DNA of 64,000 nt from Fluctibacter halophilus (lineage in GTDB: Bacteria > Pseudomonadota > Gammaproteobacteria > Enterobacterales > Alteromonadaceae): positions 62,001-126,000 of the forward strand of contig NZ_JAJEWP010000002.1 of the NCBI RefSeq assembly GCF_020687825.1, written 5' to 3'. The notes beneath the pieces were generated by a model. It saw only the letters and a program-made list of their open reading frames with translations, had not been told where the DNA came from and did not search any database. This document shows, in pieces, positions 34,806 through 44,708 of this stretch. Every line of letters starts with the position of its first letter. Position 1 is the first letter of the stretch. The position numbers were made by a program, and so were the translations under genes.

Positions 34806-34822
34806 AACACATCAGACCAGTA
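34806..34822 (-). promoter_or_regulatory. FadR-like operator of the acyl-CoA dehydrogenase gene
   Basis: On the minus strand TACTGGTCTGATGTGTT matches the FadR consensus AACTGGTCNGACCNGTT at 12 of 15 fixed positions. The site ends 27 bp before the start codon, where repression would be expected. Fatty-acid control is inference. Confidence 0.5.
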
Positions 34823-34858
34823 TAACCTGAAGCTCCGGGGTTTGCCCACTCACGACCG

Positions 34859-35488
34859 CTAATGGCCACCATTTTCCGTTGAAATGACCTCGTTTGGTGA
34901 TTCGGTAGTCGCTGTTGGTGGGGCCTCAGTCGACGGAATCTGTGGCGACAGTGAACTGTCGGCAACGCTGTCTCTAGTGCGGTTAAACATATCCAGCATG
35001 GTCAGGTGTTGAGGGGGGAAGCGCCATTGCTTGGCATGGGTTGCAAACGGGTCCTGGATCAGGATTTCGCTTACTTCCGTGCGCGACCAGTCGGGTACAG
35101 GAAGGGATTGGTCTTGTTCAGAAAATCCACCGCTGGCGATACATTCATACACTTCAAAGCCTGCTTCGAAGGTGCCAAGGTGTTGTCGCACTTCCACGTT
35201 CAGCCCGGTTTCCTCAAAGGTTTCGCGGTGCGCGGTGCATTGGGCCGATTCACCGGTATGTGCGGTCCCACCCGGCAGGTCGAGCTTGCCACTCACACGG
35301 TGGCGTAGCATCAACATATGATTGCCGTACCGAATGATGCAACCCGCGTTGGCGGTCGGGCGAGGTTCAACCGTGTCGGCAACGCGACAGGCCGGGGGGG
35401 AGGGCATCGGCTCGGAACAGCCCAGTGCGAGCAACACACCGATAAATGCGATAAATCGAAGTCTGGATGGATAAAATTCACGTACCAT
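34859..35488 (-). CDS. Exported Nudix hydrolase-domain protein, possible lipoprotein
   Basis: This is a 209-residue protein. The Nudix domain (about 45-160) has the box GX5EX7REX2EEXG: GTAHTGE, then RETFEETGL. Unusually it carries an N-terminal hydrophobic segment (RFIAFIGVLLALGC) ending in a cysteine like a lipoprotein signal, although Leu at -2 is not ideal. A disordered Pro/Thr/Glu-rich tail (about 175-209) follows. Nudix enzymes normally act on cytoplasmic nucleotides, so export suggests a periplasmic pyrophosphohydrolase or a diverged binding domain. It is divergent from the RND efflux pair. Confidence 0.75.
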   Translation of the reverse strand: MVREFYPSRLRFIAFIGVLLALGCSEPMPSPPACRVADTVEPRPTANAGCIIRYGNHMLMLRHRVSGKLDLPGGTAHTGESAQCTAHRETFEETGLNVEVRQHLGTFEAGFEVYECIASGGFSEQDQSLPVPDWSRTEVSEILIQDPFATHAKQWRFPPQHLTMLDMFNRTRDSVADSSLSPQIPSTEAPPTATTESPNEVISTENGGH

Positions 35489-35582
35489 AGCTGATTGCTT
35501 TTTTGTTCACTATGCTAAACACAGTCTATTCTCCAACGACACTGGTTGTGAGAAGACCCCAAAACGATAAGAAGGTTGATGA

Positions 35583-36641
35583 ATGGCAAGCCACTTTAGA
35601 CTGTCTCCATTGTTACTCGCCGTGGTTATGCTGGCGGGCTTTGTTGCCTACCTGTACTGGCCGCAGACGGCGAACAAAAATCAACGCCAGGAATCTGTTA
35701 CCCCTGTTACGGTGCATACGGTACATGAACAACCCTTCGCCGTCATCATTGAAGCGCTGGGTACCGCCAAAGCCAATGAGTCTGTGTCGATCACTGCGCA
35801 GAAAAGCGACATTGTTCAGTCGCTGGCGTTTGATGACGGGCAGATGGTAGAGCAGGGCCAGTTGCTGTTGCAACTTCGAGATCGCGAAGAGCGCTCGCGG
35901 GTCAACGAGCTGGAAGTCAATTTGAAAGAAGCGCAACGCCAATTAAAGCGAATCACCAATCTGCGTCGTGAAAGTGTCGCGTCGGAACAGTTGCTGGATG
36001 AACAGCAAGCCAAAGTGAATGCGCTGGAAGCCCAACTCGATGTCGCGTTGGCACAGCTGAAGGAGTTGGAAATCCGCGCACCCTTTTCGGGATTGTTGGG
36101 CATACGTCAGGTCAGCATCGGCGCATTGGTTTCACCGGGTGATGTGATCACCACGCTGGACGACATTCATCGGATCAAAGTGGACTTCAGTATTGCCGAG
36201 AGCCACTTGCCCAGTGTGGCACCGGGACAGCAGGTCAAGGCCCGCTCTGTGGCCTATCCGGGCGAGCTGTTTGAAGGCACCATCAGCAGTATTGACTCCC
36301 GTGTTGATCCGGTGACCCGGGCCATCAATGTGAGGGCGTTGGTCGATAACCCCGACAACAAACTGCGCCCGGGTATGCTGCTACAAATCGATTTACGCAA
36401 AGCGGTCCTCAATACGCTGGTGGTGCCGGAAGCGGCGCTGATCCCGGTTGAAGATCACCAGTTTGTGTTCGTTGTCGACGGCGATAGGGTCAGCCGCAAA
36501 GCGGTTGAGGTCGGACGGCGCAAGCCCGGGGAAGCGCAGATTGTTTCCGGGTTGAAAGAAGGCGATCAAGTCGTGGTTGAAGGGGCGTTGCGGTTGCGTG
36601 ATGGCGCCAAGGTCAACGTCTTGAATGCCCAGGAGGGTTGA
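35583..36641 (+). CDS. RND efflux periplasmic adaptor (membrane fusion protein)
   Basis: This is a 352-residue HlyD/AcrA-type adaptor with an N-terminal signal-anchor (about 8-22). Lipoyl half motifs lie at about 50-100 (VSITAQKSDIVQSLAFDDGQMVEQGQLLLQL) and after the hairpin (IRAPFSGLLGIRQVSIGALVSPGDVITTL). A coiled-coil hairpin (about 105-160) joins them, followed by a beta-barrel and membrane-proximal domain (LIPVEDHQFVFVVDGDRVSRKAVEVG). It links the pump below to an outer membrane channel, whose gene is absent here. GAAGG precedes the ATG. Its stop lies 2 bp before the pump start. Confidence 0.92.
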   Translation: MASHFRLSPLLLAVVMLAGFVAYLYWPQTANKNQRQESVTPVTVHTVHEQPFAVIIEALGTAKANESVSITAQKSDIVQSLAFDDGQMVEQGQLLLQLRDREERSRVNELEVNLKEAQRQLKRITNLRRESVASEQLLDEQQAKVNALEAQLDVALAQLKELEIRAPFSGLLGIRQVSIGALVSPGDVITTLDDIHRIKVDFSIAESHLPSVAPGQQVKARSVAYPGELFEGTISSIDSRVDPVTRAINVRALVDNPDNKLRPGMLLQIDLRKAVLNTLVVPEAALIPVEDHQFVFVVDGDRVSRKAVEVGRRKPGEAQIVSGLKEGDQVVVEGALRLRDGAKVNVLNAQEG

Positions 36642-36643
36642 GC

Positions 36644-39600
36644 ATGTTGTTGTCCGATGTGGCGGTAAAACGCCCGGTCTTCGCGTCGGTCGTCAATCTG
36701 CTACTGATTGTGTTCGGCCTGGTTGCGATCAGCTTTCTGTCGCTACGGGAATACCCTGACATTGATCCGCCGATTGTGTCGATCAACACCAACTATCCGG
36801 GCGCGTCCGCCAATATCGTGGAAACCCGTATCACCCAACTGTTGGAAGATCGTATCAGTGGCATCGAAGGGATCAAGAACATCACTTCGACCAGCCGCAA
36901 TGGCCGTTCCAACATCAGTATCGAGTTCAATTTGTCCCGCGACATTGACGCCGCATCAAATGACGTCCGTGAGCGAGTCAGCCGGGCGCTGAATAACCTG
37001 CCGGACCAGGCCGAGCCACCGGAGGTGTCAAAGTCCAATTCCGATGAAGATGTGATTGTCTGGTATAACCTGCGCAGTGACAATCTGTCGGTGATGGAGC
37101 TGACCGATTATGCCGATCGGTTCATTGTCGATCGGTTGTCGATCGCCGAAGGCGTTGCCCGGGTTCGTATTGGCGGAGGCCGCCGCTATGCCATGAAGGT
37201 GTGGCTGGATCGCAATGCCATGGCGGCGCGGGATATCACCGTCACGGACGTGGAGCGGGTAATACGCAGTGAAAACGTAGAACTGCCCGCCGGTGAAGTG
37301 GAGTCCATTAACCGTGATTTCGAAGTGCGGGTAGCGCGTACCTTTCTTACCCCGGATGATTTTGCCCAGCTGACCATAAAAGCCGGTGCCGATGGTTACC
37401 TGGTAAAACTGGGTGAAGTGGCCAAGGTTGAGCTGGCTGCGGAAGACGACGAAACGGAATTCCGCGGTGATGGCGTCAACATGATTGGCCTTGGGATCGT
37501 AAAGCAATCCAAAGCCAACACCCTGGAAGTGGCACGCTCAGCCCGCGAAGCGATAGAAAAAGTTCAGGCAACGTTGCCGGAAAACATTTTCATCGTGCCC
37601 AGTTATGACTCCTCGGTGTTTATCGAAGAATCGATCAATGAAGTGTACGACACCCTGGCCATCGCCATGCTGATGGTGGTGGTGGTGATTTACCTGTTTC
37701 TGGGCAATGTCAGGGCTACCCTCATCCCGGCGGTTACCGTACCGGTCTCTCTGGTCGCCGCCTTTATTGTCATGTACGCACTGGGCTTTTCGATCAACCT
37801 GCTGACGTTGCTGGCATTGGTACTGGCTATCGGTTTGGTGGTGGATGACTCGATTGTGGTGCTGGAAAACATTTACCGCCGTATAGAGTTAGGTGAACCG
37901 CCCCTGCTGGCAGCCTACCGTGGTGCCCGCGAGGTCGGGTTTGCCGTCATTGCGACCACGTTGGTATTGATTGCCGTGTTCGTACCGCTGGTTTTTCTGC
38001 AGGGCAACATCGGTCGCCTGTTTACCGAATTCGCGCTGGCCATCGCCGCCGCCGTGGCATTCTCCAGTGTCACCGCATTGACGTTGTCACCCATGCTCAG
38101 CTCAAAGCTGTTGAGCCGGCGCGAGCGTAGCTCACGGGTCGGTCAGATGATCGACAAAGGGTTTAATAAGGTTGAAGCCGGCTATTTCAATTCCTTGGGC
38201 AAGACCTTGCATCAGCCGTATCTGATGGCGGCGCTGATCGTATTGTCGATTGGCGCGCTGGTGCAACTGAGCGAACGTATTCCCAGCGAATTCGTCCCAC
38301 AGGAAGACCGAGGTACGTTCTTTATCGCCATGCAGGCGGCGGAAGGCGCCAGCTTTGAAAGCAACGCTGCCAACCTTAAGAAGATTGAATCCATGCTGCT
38401 GCCTTATCTGGACACCGGCGAAGTCAACCGCGTGTTGGTGCGGGTGCCAGGCTTCGGTGGCAGCGCGGGTATCGCGATTGTGGGAATGGCTAAATGGGAC
38501 GAGCGGGAACGCAGTACCTTTGAGGTCATGGATGAAGTCAGTGCCAAGCTGTCCAACATACCGGATGTGAGAGCATTCGCCATCATGCGCAGCAGTCTTG
38601 GCGGCGGCCTTGGCCGACCGGTGCAGTTCGTATTGCAGGGCAATACCTACGAAGAGCTGGTGGAATGGCGAGACATCATTTTAGACAAGGCAAGGGAAAA
38701 CCCGGGTCTGGTGCGTCTCGATTCGGATTACAAAGAGACATTGCCACAGCTGGCAATCAACATTGATCGTGAGCGCGCGGCAGATCTCGGCGTGTCCATT
38801 TCAGACATCGGCCGCACGCTGGAAACCATGCTGGGACAGCGCCGGGTATCAAGCTACCTCGATCGAGGACAGGAGTACGATGTGATCATGGAAGGGTGGG
38901 AAGCCGACTTCCGTAGCCCACAGAGCATCGACAACCTGTATGTGCGTTCCAATCGCAGCAACCAGTTGATCCCGATGGACAACCTGCTGACGGTCTCTGA
39001 GCGAGCCACCTCGGATCGTTTGAACCGCTACAACCGCATGCGCAGCATTACCATCAGCGCCAACCTCGCACCGGGGTATACCGTTGGTGAAGCTCTGACT
39101 TATCTGGAAAATCTGGTCAAAACAGAATTGCCGGCGGCCGTGTCGATTGATTACAAGGGCGAGTCACAGTTGTACAAAGAGTCTGGCTCTTCGGTACTGT
39201 TTGTATTCCTGATGGCACTGGCTGTGACCTACCTGGTATTGGCAGCACAGTTTGAGAGCTGGGTGCATCCACTGGTGATAATGCTTACCGTGCCGCTGGC
39301 CCTGGTGGGGGCCTTTATCGGCCTCTATGTGATGGGCATGTCGCTGAATATCTACAGCCAGATCGGGTTGGTTATGCTGATCGGTCTGGCGGCCAAAAAC
39401 GGCATTCTTATTGTCGAATTTACCAACCAGTTGCGTGATGCCGGGATGGCCTTCGAAGACGCACTGCGTAAAGCCTCTGCCTTGCGCCTGCGGCCCATCG
39501 TGATGACAGGCTTCACCACGGTCTTTTCGGCCTTGCCGCTGGTACTTGCCACCGGTCCCGGCGCGGAAAGCCGTATGGTGATAGGCGTGGTTATTTTTGC

Positions 39601-39775
39601 CGGCGTATTGTTATCCGCGTTTATGACCCTGTACGTGGTACCGATTGCGTACTACTGGCTGGCTCGTAAGACTGGCTCGCCAATGGCGCTGGCACATGCC
39701 ATTGATGATCTGGAAGCACAGTACCCGTTTAAAAAGGGTCAGCTGCATGAAGTGAAAAATGCCCCGGAGCCGTGA
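36644..39775 (+). CDS. RND multidrug efflux permease (HAE-1 type)
   Basis: This is a 1043-residue inner-membrane proton/drug antiporter of the AcrB/MexI class. It has twelve helices in two repeats with large periplasmic loops. Seen are FASVVNLLLIVFGLVAISFL (TM1), YPGASANIVETRITQLLED, the proton-relay Asp pair in GLVVDDSIVVLENIYRR (TM4), a mid-protein VPQEDRGTFFIAMQ and TM10-12 with IGLAAKNGILIVEFTNQLRD. Start ATG 36644 is 6 bp after AGGAGGG. No local regulator or outer membrane factor is present. Typical substrates are drugs, dyes or quorum signals; none can be assigned. Confidence 0.93.
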   Translation: MLLSDVAVKRPVFASVVNLLLIVFGLVAISFLSLREYPDIDPPIVSINTNYPGASANIVETRITQLLEDRISGIEGIKNITSTSRNGRSNISIEFNLSRDIDAASNDVRERVSRALNNLPDQAEPPEVSKSNSDEDVIVWYNLRSDNLSVMELTDYADRFIVDRLSIAEGVARVRIGGGRRYAMKVWLDRNAMAARDITVTDVERVIRSENVELPAGEVESINRDFEVRVARTFLTPDDFAQLTIKAGADGYLVKLGEVAKVELAAEDDETEFRGDGVNMIGLGIVKQSKANTLEVARSAREAIEKVQATLPENIFIVPSYDSSVFIEESINEVYDTLAIAMLMVVVVIYLFLGNVRATLIPAVTVPVSLVAAFIVMYALGFSINLLTLLALVLAIGLVVDDSIVVLENIYRRIELGEPPLLAAYRGAREVGFAVIATTLVLIAVFVPLVFLQGNIGRLFTEFALAIAAAVAFSSVTALTLSPMLSSKLLSRRERSSRVGQMIDKGFNKVEAGYFNSLGKTLHQPYLMAALIVLSIGALVQLSERIPSEFVPQEDRGTFFIAMQAAEGASFESNAANLKKIESMLLPYLDTGEVNRVLVRVPGFGGSAGIAIVGMAKWDERERSTFEVMDEVSAKLSNIPDVRAFAIMRSSLGGGLGRPVQFVLQGNTYEELVEWRDIILDKARENPGLVRLDSDYKETLPQLAINIDRERAADLGVSISDIGRTLETMLGQRRVSSYLDRGQEYDVIMEGWEADFRSPQSIDNLYVRSNRSNQLIPMDNLLTVSERATSDRLNRYNRMRSITISANLAPGYTVGEALTYLENLVKTELPAAVSIDYKGESQLYKESGSSVLFVFLMALAVTYLVLAAQFESWVHPLVIMLTVPLALVGAFIGLYVMGMSLNIYSQIGLVMLIGLAAKNGILIVEFTNQLRDAGMAFEDALRKASALRLRPIVMTGFTTVFSALPLVLATGPGAESRMVIGVVIFAGVLLSAFMTLYVVPIAYYWLARKTGSPMALAHAIDDLEAQYPFKKGQLHEVKNAPEP

Positions 39776-39792
39776 GTTGGCGCAGAGACAAT

Positions 39793-39821
39793 AAAAAGCC
39801 CCGCATTTGCGGGGCTTTTTT
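39793..39821. terminator. Bidirectional terminator between the RND pump and rpoD
   Basis: AAAAGCCCCGC and GCGGGGCTTTT pair around an ATTT loop, with T runs on both strands, between the convergent genes. Confidence 0.93.
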
Positions 39822-39836
39822 GTGTCTGTTGACGGC

Positions 39837-41669
39837 TTACTCGTCGAGAAAGCTTTTCAGTTGCTCAGAGCGACTGGGGTGGCGCAATTTACGCAGCGCT
39901 TTGGCTTCGATCTGACGAATACGCTCACGGGTAACGTCAAATTGTTTGCCCACTTCTTCCAGCGTATGGTCAGTGTTCATGTCGATACCGAACCGCATGC
40001 GCAATACTTTGGCTTCACGGGCTGTAAGACCGGCCAGCACTTCCTGAGTGGCGTCTTTCAGGCTGCCACCGGTGGCTGAATCGAGGGGCTGAATAATCGT
40101 GCTGTCCTCGATAAAGTCACCCAGATGCGAATCTTCATCATCACCGATGGGGGTTTCCATCGAGATGGGCTCCTTGGCGATTTTCAACACCTTACGAATT
40201 TTGTCTTCGGGCATCAGCATGCGTTCTGACAACTCTTCCGGCGTCGGTTCACGTCCCATTTCCTGCAACATCTGGCGTGAAATGCGGTTCAGTTTATTGA
40301 TGGTCTCAATCATGTGCACCGGGATACGGATGGTACGCGCCTGATCCGCGATTGAGCGGGTAATGGCTTGTCGGATCCACCAGGTTGCATAGGTAGAGAA
40401 TTTGTAACCACGACGGTATTCGAACTTGTCCACTGCCTTCATCAGGCCGATGTTACCTTCCTGGATCAAATCCAGGAACTGTAAGCCCCGGTTGGTGTAC
40501 TTTTTAGCGATGGAGATAACCAGACGCAGGTTGGCTTCAACCATTTCTTTTTTGGCCCGACGTGCCTTGGCTTCACCAATCGACATGCGACGGTTGATGT
40601 CTTTGATATCAACGATTTCCAGGCCAGTTTCTTCTTCTACCTGGTTCATTTTCGAGATAGCACGTTCGATTTCTTCTTTGTAACCTTTCAGCGCGTCAAC
40701 GTAATCGGCACCGGAGGCAAGGGCGCCGTGCAACCATTCGGTTGACGTTTCGTTGCCAGCAAACGCTTTGATGAAATCTTTCTTGGGCATTTTGGCGTTC
40801 ATGACGCAGTGTTTCATGACAATGCGTTCCTGAACACGTACACGGTCCATCATTTCACGCATGTTACGTACCATGCGATCGAACTGTTTGGGGACCAGAC
40901 GGAATTCTTTGAAGATTTCGCTCAGGTTGAGGATTTCTTTGCGTGCCTCGTCATGGGCGCGGCCCTTGCTGGCGATAACATCGCGGGTGACGGCATACTG
41001 ATCACGCAACGTGGCAAACTTTTCTCGCGCCAGTTCCGGATCAACGCCGGTATCATCATCCTCTTCCTCGTCCTCGTCCTCATCATCGTCTTCATCGTCG
41101 AGTTCTTCTTCAGACAGTTCGGAGCCGACATGAGTGGCGGTCGGTGCAAGATCCTGCTCTTCATTCGGGTCAACAAAACCGATGATAATATCGCTGAGGC
41201 GAATTTCTTCCGCTTCGTACAGGTCCCATTGATCCAACAGGTAGGTGATCGCTTCAGGGTACTCGGCAACCGAGCACTGAACCTGATTGATGCCTTCTTC
41301 GATGCGCTTGGCGATCTCGATTTCACCTTCGCGGGTCAGTAGTTCTACCGTACCCATTTCACGCATGTACATACGCACCGGGTCGGTGGTGCGGCCGATT
41401 TCGCTTTCTACGGTTGCCAGGGCCTGTGCCGCGGCTTCGGCGACTTCTTCGTCAGCCGTGTTATCTTGCATCAACAGTTCATCGGAGTCTGGTGCAGACT
41501 CAAACACCTGAATACCCATGTCGTTGATCATGCGGATGATGTCTTCAATCTGATCAGAATCAACGATATCCTGGGGAAGGTGGTCATTGACTTCCGCAAA
41601 TGTCAGGTAACCTTGTTCTTTACCTTTTGCGATGAGGAGTTTGATCTGAGACTGCTTGCTTTGCACCAT
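39837..41669 (-). CDS. rpoD: RNA polymerase primary sigma factor RpoD (sigma 70)
   Basis: This is a 610-residue housekeeping sigma factor. Region 1.1 starts [30 protein letters not shown]. Region 1.2 is [32 protein letters not shown] non-conserved acidic insert (about 185-215, rich in Glu and Asp) follows. Region 2 is [57 protein letters not shown]. Region 4 is [29 protein letters not shown]. The start at 41669 matches the family N-terminus; an upstream ATG adds 23 atypical residues. It is the last gene of the rpsU-yqeY-dnaG-rpoD block, 180 bp after dnaG, so an own promoter is possible. Confidence 0.98.
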   Translation of the reverse strand: MVQSKQSQIKLLIAKGKEQGYLTFAEVNDHLPQDIVDSDQIEDIIRMINDMGIQVFESAPDSDELLMQDNTADEEVAEAAAQALATVESEIGRTTDPVRMYMREMGTVELLTREGEIEIAKRIEEGINQVQCSVAEYPEAITYLLDQWDLYEAEEIRLSDIIIGFVDPNEEQDLAPTATHVGSELSEEELDDEDDDEDEDEEEDDDTGVDPELAREKFATLRDQYAVTRDVIASKGRAHDEARKEILNLSEIFKEFRLVPKQFDRMVRNMREMMDRVRVQERIVMKHCVMNAKMPKKDFIKAFAGNETSTEWLHGALASGADYVDALKGYKEEIERAISKMNQVEEETGLEIVDIKDINRRMSIGEAKARRAKKEMVEANLRLVISIAKKYTNRGLQFLDLIQEGNIGLMKAVDKFEYRRGYKFSTYATWWIRQAITRSIADQARTIRIPVHMIETINKLNRISRQMLQEMGREPTPEELSERMLMPEDKIRKVLKIAKEPISMETPIGDDEDSHLGDFIEDSTIIQPLDSATGGSLKDATQEVLAGLTAREAKVLRMRFGIDMNTDHTLEEVGKQFDVTRERIRQIEAKALRKLRHPSRSEQLKSFLDE

Positions 41670-41849
41670 ATAACTTACACTTCTCGAATTCAGTTGGGGT
41701 TGCGCCGAACGCTTACGAGGCGTACTGTTCGACAACAATTATGCTTGCTTTCACCTAGGCGTCAGCGAATTAGCCAGTATAGCAGAAATCCTGACCATAC
41801 GGCTAGCGTTGATGGTTAAAAACTCCACATCATTGTGACGTCAACCGGA

Positions 41850-43643
41850 TTACTTTTGTTCCCGCATTAACAAATTCAATTCTTGTTTTTCTTCGGGGCT
41901 TAACTGACCCACACGGGATTTACCCAAAAGCTCTTCCATGCGGCCTTGCAGTAGCCAGTTCACCAATTTGGCAAAGCTGTCCCTGTACAGGGTGCCCTTG
42001 TCACCCAGAGCATGTTCCAGGGTCTTGGCACCGCGGTACTGACTATCACTGGCAAGCAACTTGGTCAGGCTGTTGATATGGGGGTGATCCCTGAAATGTT
42101 CAAGGATATTTGCACTGGTGTAGCGCGGATTCGCCAGACAGATTTGATGCACATCGTTGAGGACATCCAGGCCTGCAACCGACATCCCCATCAATGAACG
42201 TGGATCGACCTGGGGGTGTTCAGCGGCCAGTGATGGTTGATCCAGTAACAACCTGATCATCATACGAACCGGCGACAGGGTACTTTTCGCCGGTCGCCCA
42301 CTGTCCGAGGCCCGGTAACGGCCCATCTGCTGGGCTTGCTTAAGACCTTGCTGTAATTGGTACTGACTGTGCTCACCCAACAGCTTGCTGAGCTCTTCTT
42401 CGAGGATGGCACGCTGATGATCACCCTGGATTTTCTCGATCAGTGGGATCGCCTGGGCTTTCAGTGCGGCCTTTCCTTCGGCACTGGAAAGGGTGTGTTT
42501 CTTGAGCAGACTTTCAAAGAAAAAACGCGACAGAGGAATGGCTTGATCCAGACTGTTTTCGAAGCCCTCTTTACCGACCTGGCGGATCTGGGTATCCGGA
42601 TCTTCGCCGTCGGGAAGAAACAGAAAACGCATCTGCACGCCATCTTTCAGGTAGGGAAGGGCGTTTTCAAGCGCCCGCCACGCAGCTTCCCGGCCAGCCC
42701 TGTCACCGTCATAACAACAGACGATTTCAGGTGCCGTGCGAAACAGCATTTGAACATGTTCGGGGGTCGTGGCGGTACCGAGGCTGGCCACCGCATAATG
42801 AATGTCGTATTGGCCTAACGCCACCACGTCCATGTAGCCCTCTACGATCAGTACGCGCTCTACGCTGCGGTTATGCTGTCGGACGTGATAATAACCGTAC
42901 AGTTCACTGCCCTTGTGGAAAACCCGGGTTTCCGGCGAGTTCAGGTATTTCGGCCCGCCATCGTCCAGTACCCGGCCCCCGAAACCGATGACGCGGCCGC
43001 GTTTGTCACGAATAGGGAACATGATCCGGTCACGGAAGAAGTCGTAGCGGCGACGATTGTCGTTTTCGGTGATCACCTTCAAATCCAGCAGTTGTTGCTG
43101 TCGTTGTGGGGTGGTGCCAAAGGTCTTTAGCACGCCATCCCATTCAGGTGGGGCATAACCAATCTCAAAGGTCTTGACGATTTCTCCGCTTAACCCGCGG
43201 CCTTTGAGGTAATCAATCGCTTTGTCCCGTTGAGGATGGGTTTTCAGTTGTTGGGCAAAAAAGCGCGCAACCTGTTCCAATAACGCATAGTCGTCTTCTT
43301 TCTGAGCCCGCTGGCTGGCGCTGGGAGCGGGTGTTCCACCCTGTTCCCGGGGCACGTCCAGGCCGTGAAAACGGGCCAGTTCTTCAACCGCTTCAGGAAA
43401 CTCCAGACGATCGTATTCCATCATGAAGGAGATCGCATTGCCGTGGGCGCCACAGCCGAAACAATGGTAAAATTGTTTGTCCTGGCTGACAGTGAATGAT
43501 GGCGATTTTTCGTTGTGAAAGGGGCAGCAAGCCTGGTAGTTTTTGCCGGCTTTTTTGAGCTTTACGCGGCTGTCTACCAAGTCGACGATGTCTGTTCGTG
43601 CAATCAGATCGTCGATGAATTCCCGCGGAATACGTCCAGCCAT
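41850..43643 (-). CDS. dnaG: DNA primase DnaG
   Basis: This 597-residue enzyme makes RNA primers for replication. The CHC2 zinc finger is CCPFHNEKSPSF with YHCFGCGAHGN (residues 39-65). The TOPRIM core has VLIVEGYMDVVAL and CYDGDRAGREAAWRALE with the catalytic acidic residues. The C-terminal helicase-binding domain ends in NLLMREQK. Length agrees with E. coli (581). It sits in the macromolecular-synthesis operon behind yqeY. Confidence 0.97.
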   Translation of the reverse strand: MAGRIPREFIDDLIARTDIVDLVDSRVKLKKAGKNYQACCPFHNEKSPSFTVSQDKQFYHCFGCGAHGNAISFMMEYDRLEFPEAVEELARFHGLDVPREQGGTPAPSASQRAQKEDDYALLEQVARFFAQQLKTHPQRDKAIDYLKGRGLSGEIVKTFEIGYAPPEWDGVLKTFGTTPQRQQQLLDLKVITENDNRRRYDFFRDRIMFPIRDKRGRVIGFGGRVLDDGGPKYLNSPETRVFHKGSELYGYYHVRQHNRSVERVLIVEGYMDVVALGQYDIHYAVASLGTATTPEHVQMLFRTAPEIVCCYDGDRAGREAAWRALENALPYLKDGVQMRFLFLPDGEDPDTQIRQVGKEGFENSLDQAIPLSRFFFESLLKKHTLSSAEGKAALKAQAIPLIEKIQGDHQRAILEEELSKLLGEHSQYQLQQGLKQAQQMGRYRASDSGRPAKSTLSPVRMMIRLLLDQPSLAAEHPQVDPRSLMGMSVAGLDVLNDVHQICLANPRYTSANILEHFRDHPHINSLTKLLASDSQYRGAKTLEHALGDKGTLYRDSFAKLVNWLLQGRMEELLGKSRVGQLSPEEKQELNLLMREQK

Positions 43644-43747
43644 GCTACTCGTAGTGGTTTACAAAAAGGGGCTTCACTGTAGCGCCTGTTGTGCGCCGGG
43701 ACAAGCCTGTTGTGTCACAATGCAGTGGGTCAATCCGCTGATGCGGA

Positions 43748-44197
43748 CTAGGCGCCGGTAAGACGGGCTTTGATCTGGCCGCTCAATGCGCCCATGTCGG
43801 TTCTGCCCTGAACTTTGGGTTTCAACCAACCCATGACTTTGCCCATGTCCTGCATACCCGCTGCGCCGGTGGCCTGCATCGCTTCGCCAATCAAATCGGC
43901 CAGTTCTGCGTCGGTCAGAGGTTGAGGCATAAAGGTTTGAAGTACCTGTATCTCGGCGTCTTCAATATCCGCCAGATCAGTACGACCGGCGTCACGGTAT
44001 TGACTGGAAGCATCCTGGCGTTGCTTGATCATCTTGGTGATGATGGCAAGGATATCACTGTCGCCCAGTTCAATACGTTCGTCGATTTCACGTTGCTTGA
44101 TGGCAGCCATTGCCATACGGATGGTACCTAAACGAATTTTGTCCTTCGCACGCATTGCGTCTTTCTGGGCAGTTTTTAATTCGTCAAGCAGTGCCAT
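43748..44197 (-). CDS. yqeY: GatB/YqeY domain protein
   Basis: This is a 149-residue cytoplasmic helical protein of the YqeY family, related to the tRNA-binding tail of GatB. Seen are LLDELKTAQKDAMRAKDKIRL, IRMAMAAIKQREID, DILAIITKMIKQRQDA, and a C-terminal MGKVMGWLKPKVQGRTDMGALS matching the GatB tail. Its exact role is unproven; a link to amidation or tRNA binding is inferred from the family. Start 44197 follows GAAGG. It is conserved between rpsU and dnaG in many bacteria. Confidence 0.93.
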   Translation of the reverse strand: MALLDELKTAQKDAMRAKDKIRLGTIRMAMAAIKQREIDERIELGDSDILAIITKMIKQRQDASSQYRDAGRTDLADIEDAEIQVLQTFMPQPLTDAELADLIGEAMQATGAAGMQDMGKVMGWLKPKVQGRTDMGALSGQIKARLTGA

Positions 44198-44284
44198 AGG
44201 AATGCCTTCTTCAATCAACGGGAAAGGGGGAATGTGCAGAATCAGCAGCACGCCAGGCCACAGGCCCGGCGAACCGGTGAGATC

Positions 44285-44500
44285 TTAGTACAACTTGATG
44301 CGACGAGCGTTTTCGCGAGCCAACTTCTTCAGATGACGCTTTTTCGCTGCGGCTTTCTTGCGCTTACGTTCCCAAGTAGGCTTCTCGAAGAACTCACGAC
44401 GACGTACTTCAGACAGAACACCTGCTTTTTCACATGAACGCTTGAAACGACGCAGAGCAACGTCAAATGGTTCGTTTTCTCTAACTTTAACGATTGGCAT
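44285..44500 (-). CDS. rpsU: 30S ribosomal protein S21
   Basis: This 71-residue, very basic protein of the small ribosomal subunit is nearly identical to gammaproteobacterial S21 ([20 protein letters not shown], then [19 protein letters not shown]). It aids mRNA and initiator tRNA binding. A strong GAGGTGAG ribosome site precedes it. It heads the rpsU-yqeY-dnaG-rpoD block and is divergent from tsaD, with the 208-bp gap holding both promoters. Confidence 0.98.
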   Translation of the reverse strand: MPIVKVRENEPFDVALRRFKRSCEKAGVLSEVRRREFFEKPTWERKRKKAAAKKRHLKKLARENARRIKLY

Positions 44501-44708
44501 TAAAATCTCACCTCAAAACTTATCGGTTATTACCGCCGGGTTAAATATTCACCGGCTCGGTTAAAAATGGTGCGGAATTTTAATCATATCCATACATAAT
44601 GTAAAGGCTTTATCGGGGATAAATCGTTAAAAAAGCCCCCTGGCATGGCGTTATTGTCGATGCGCAGGTAAACTTGCCGCCCATTGTAACACGGAACAAA
44701 AGACCATT

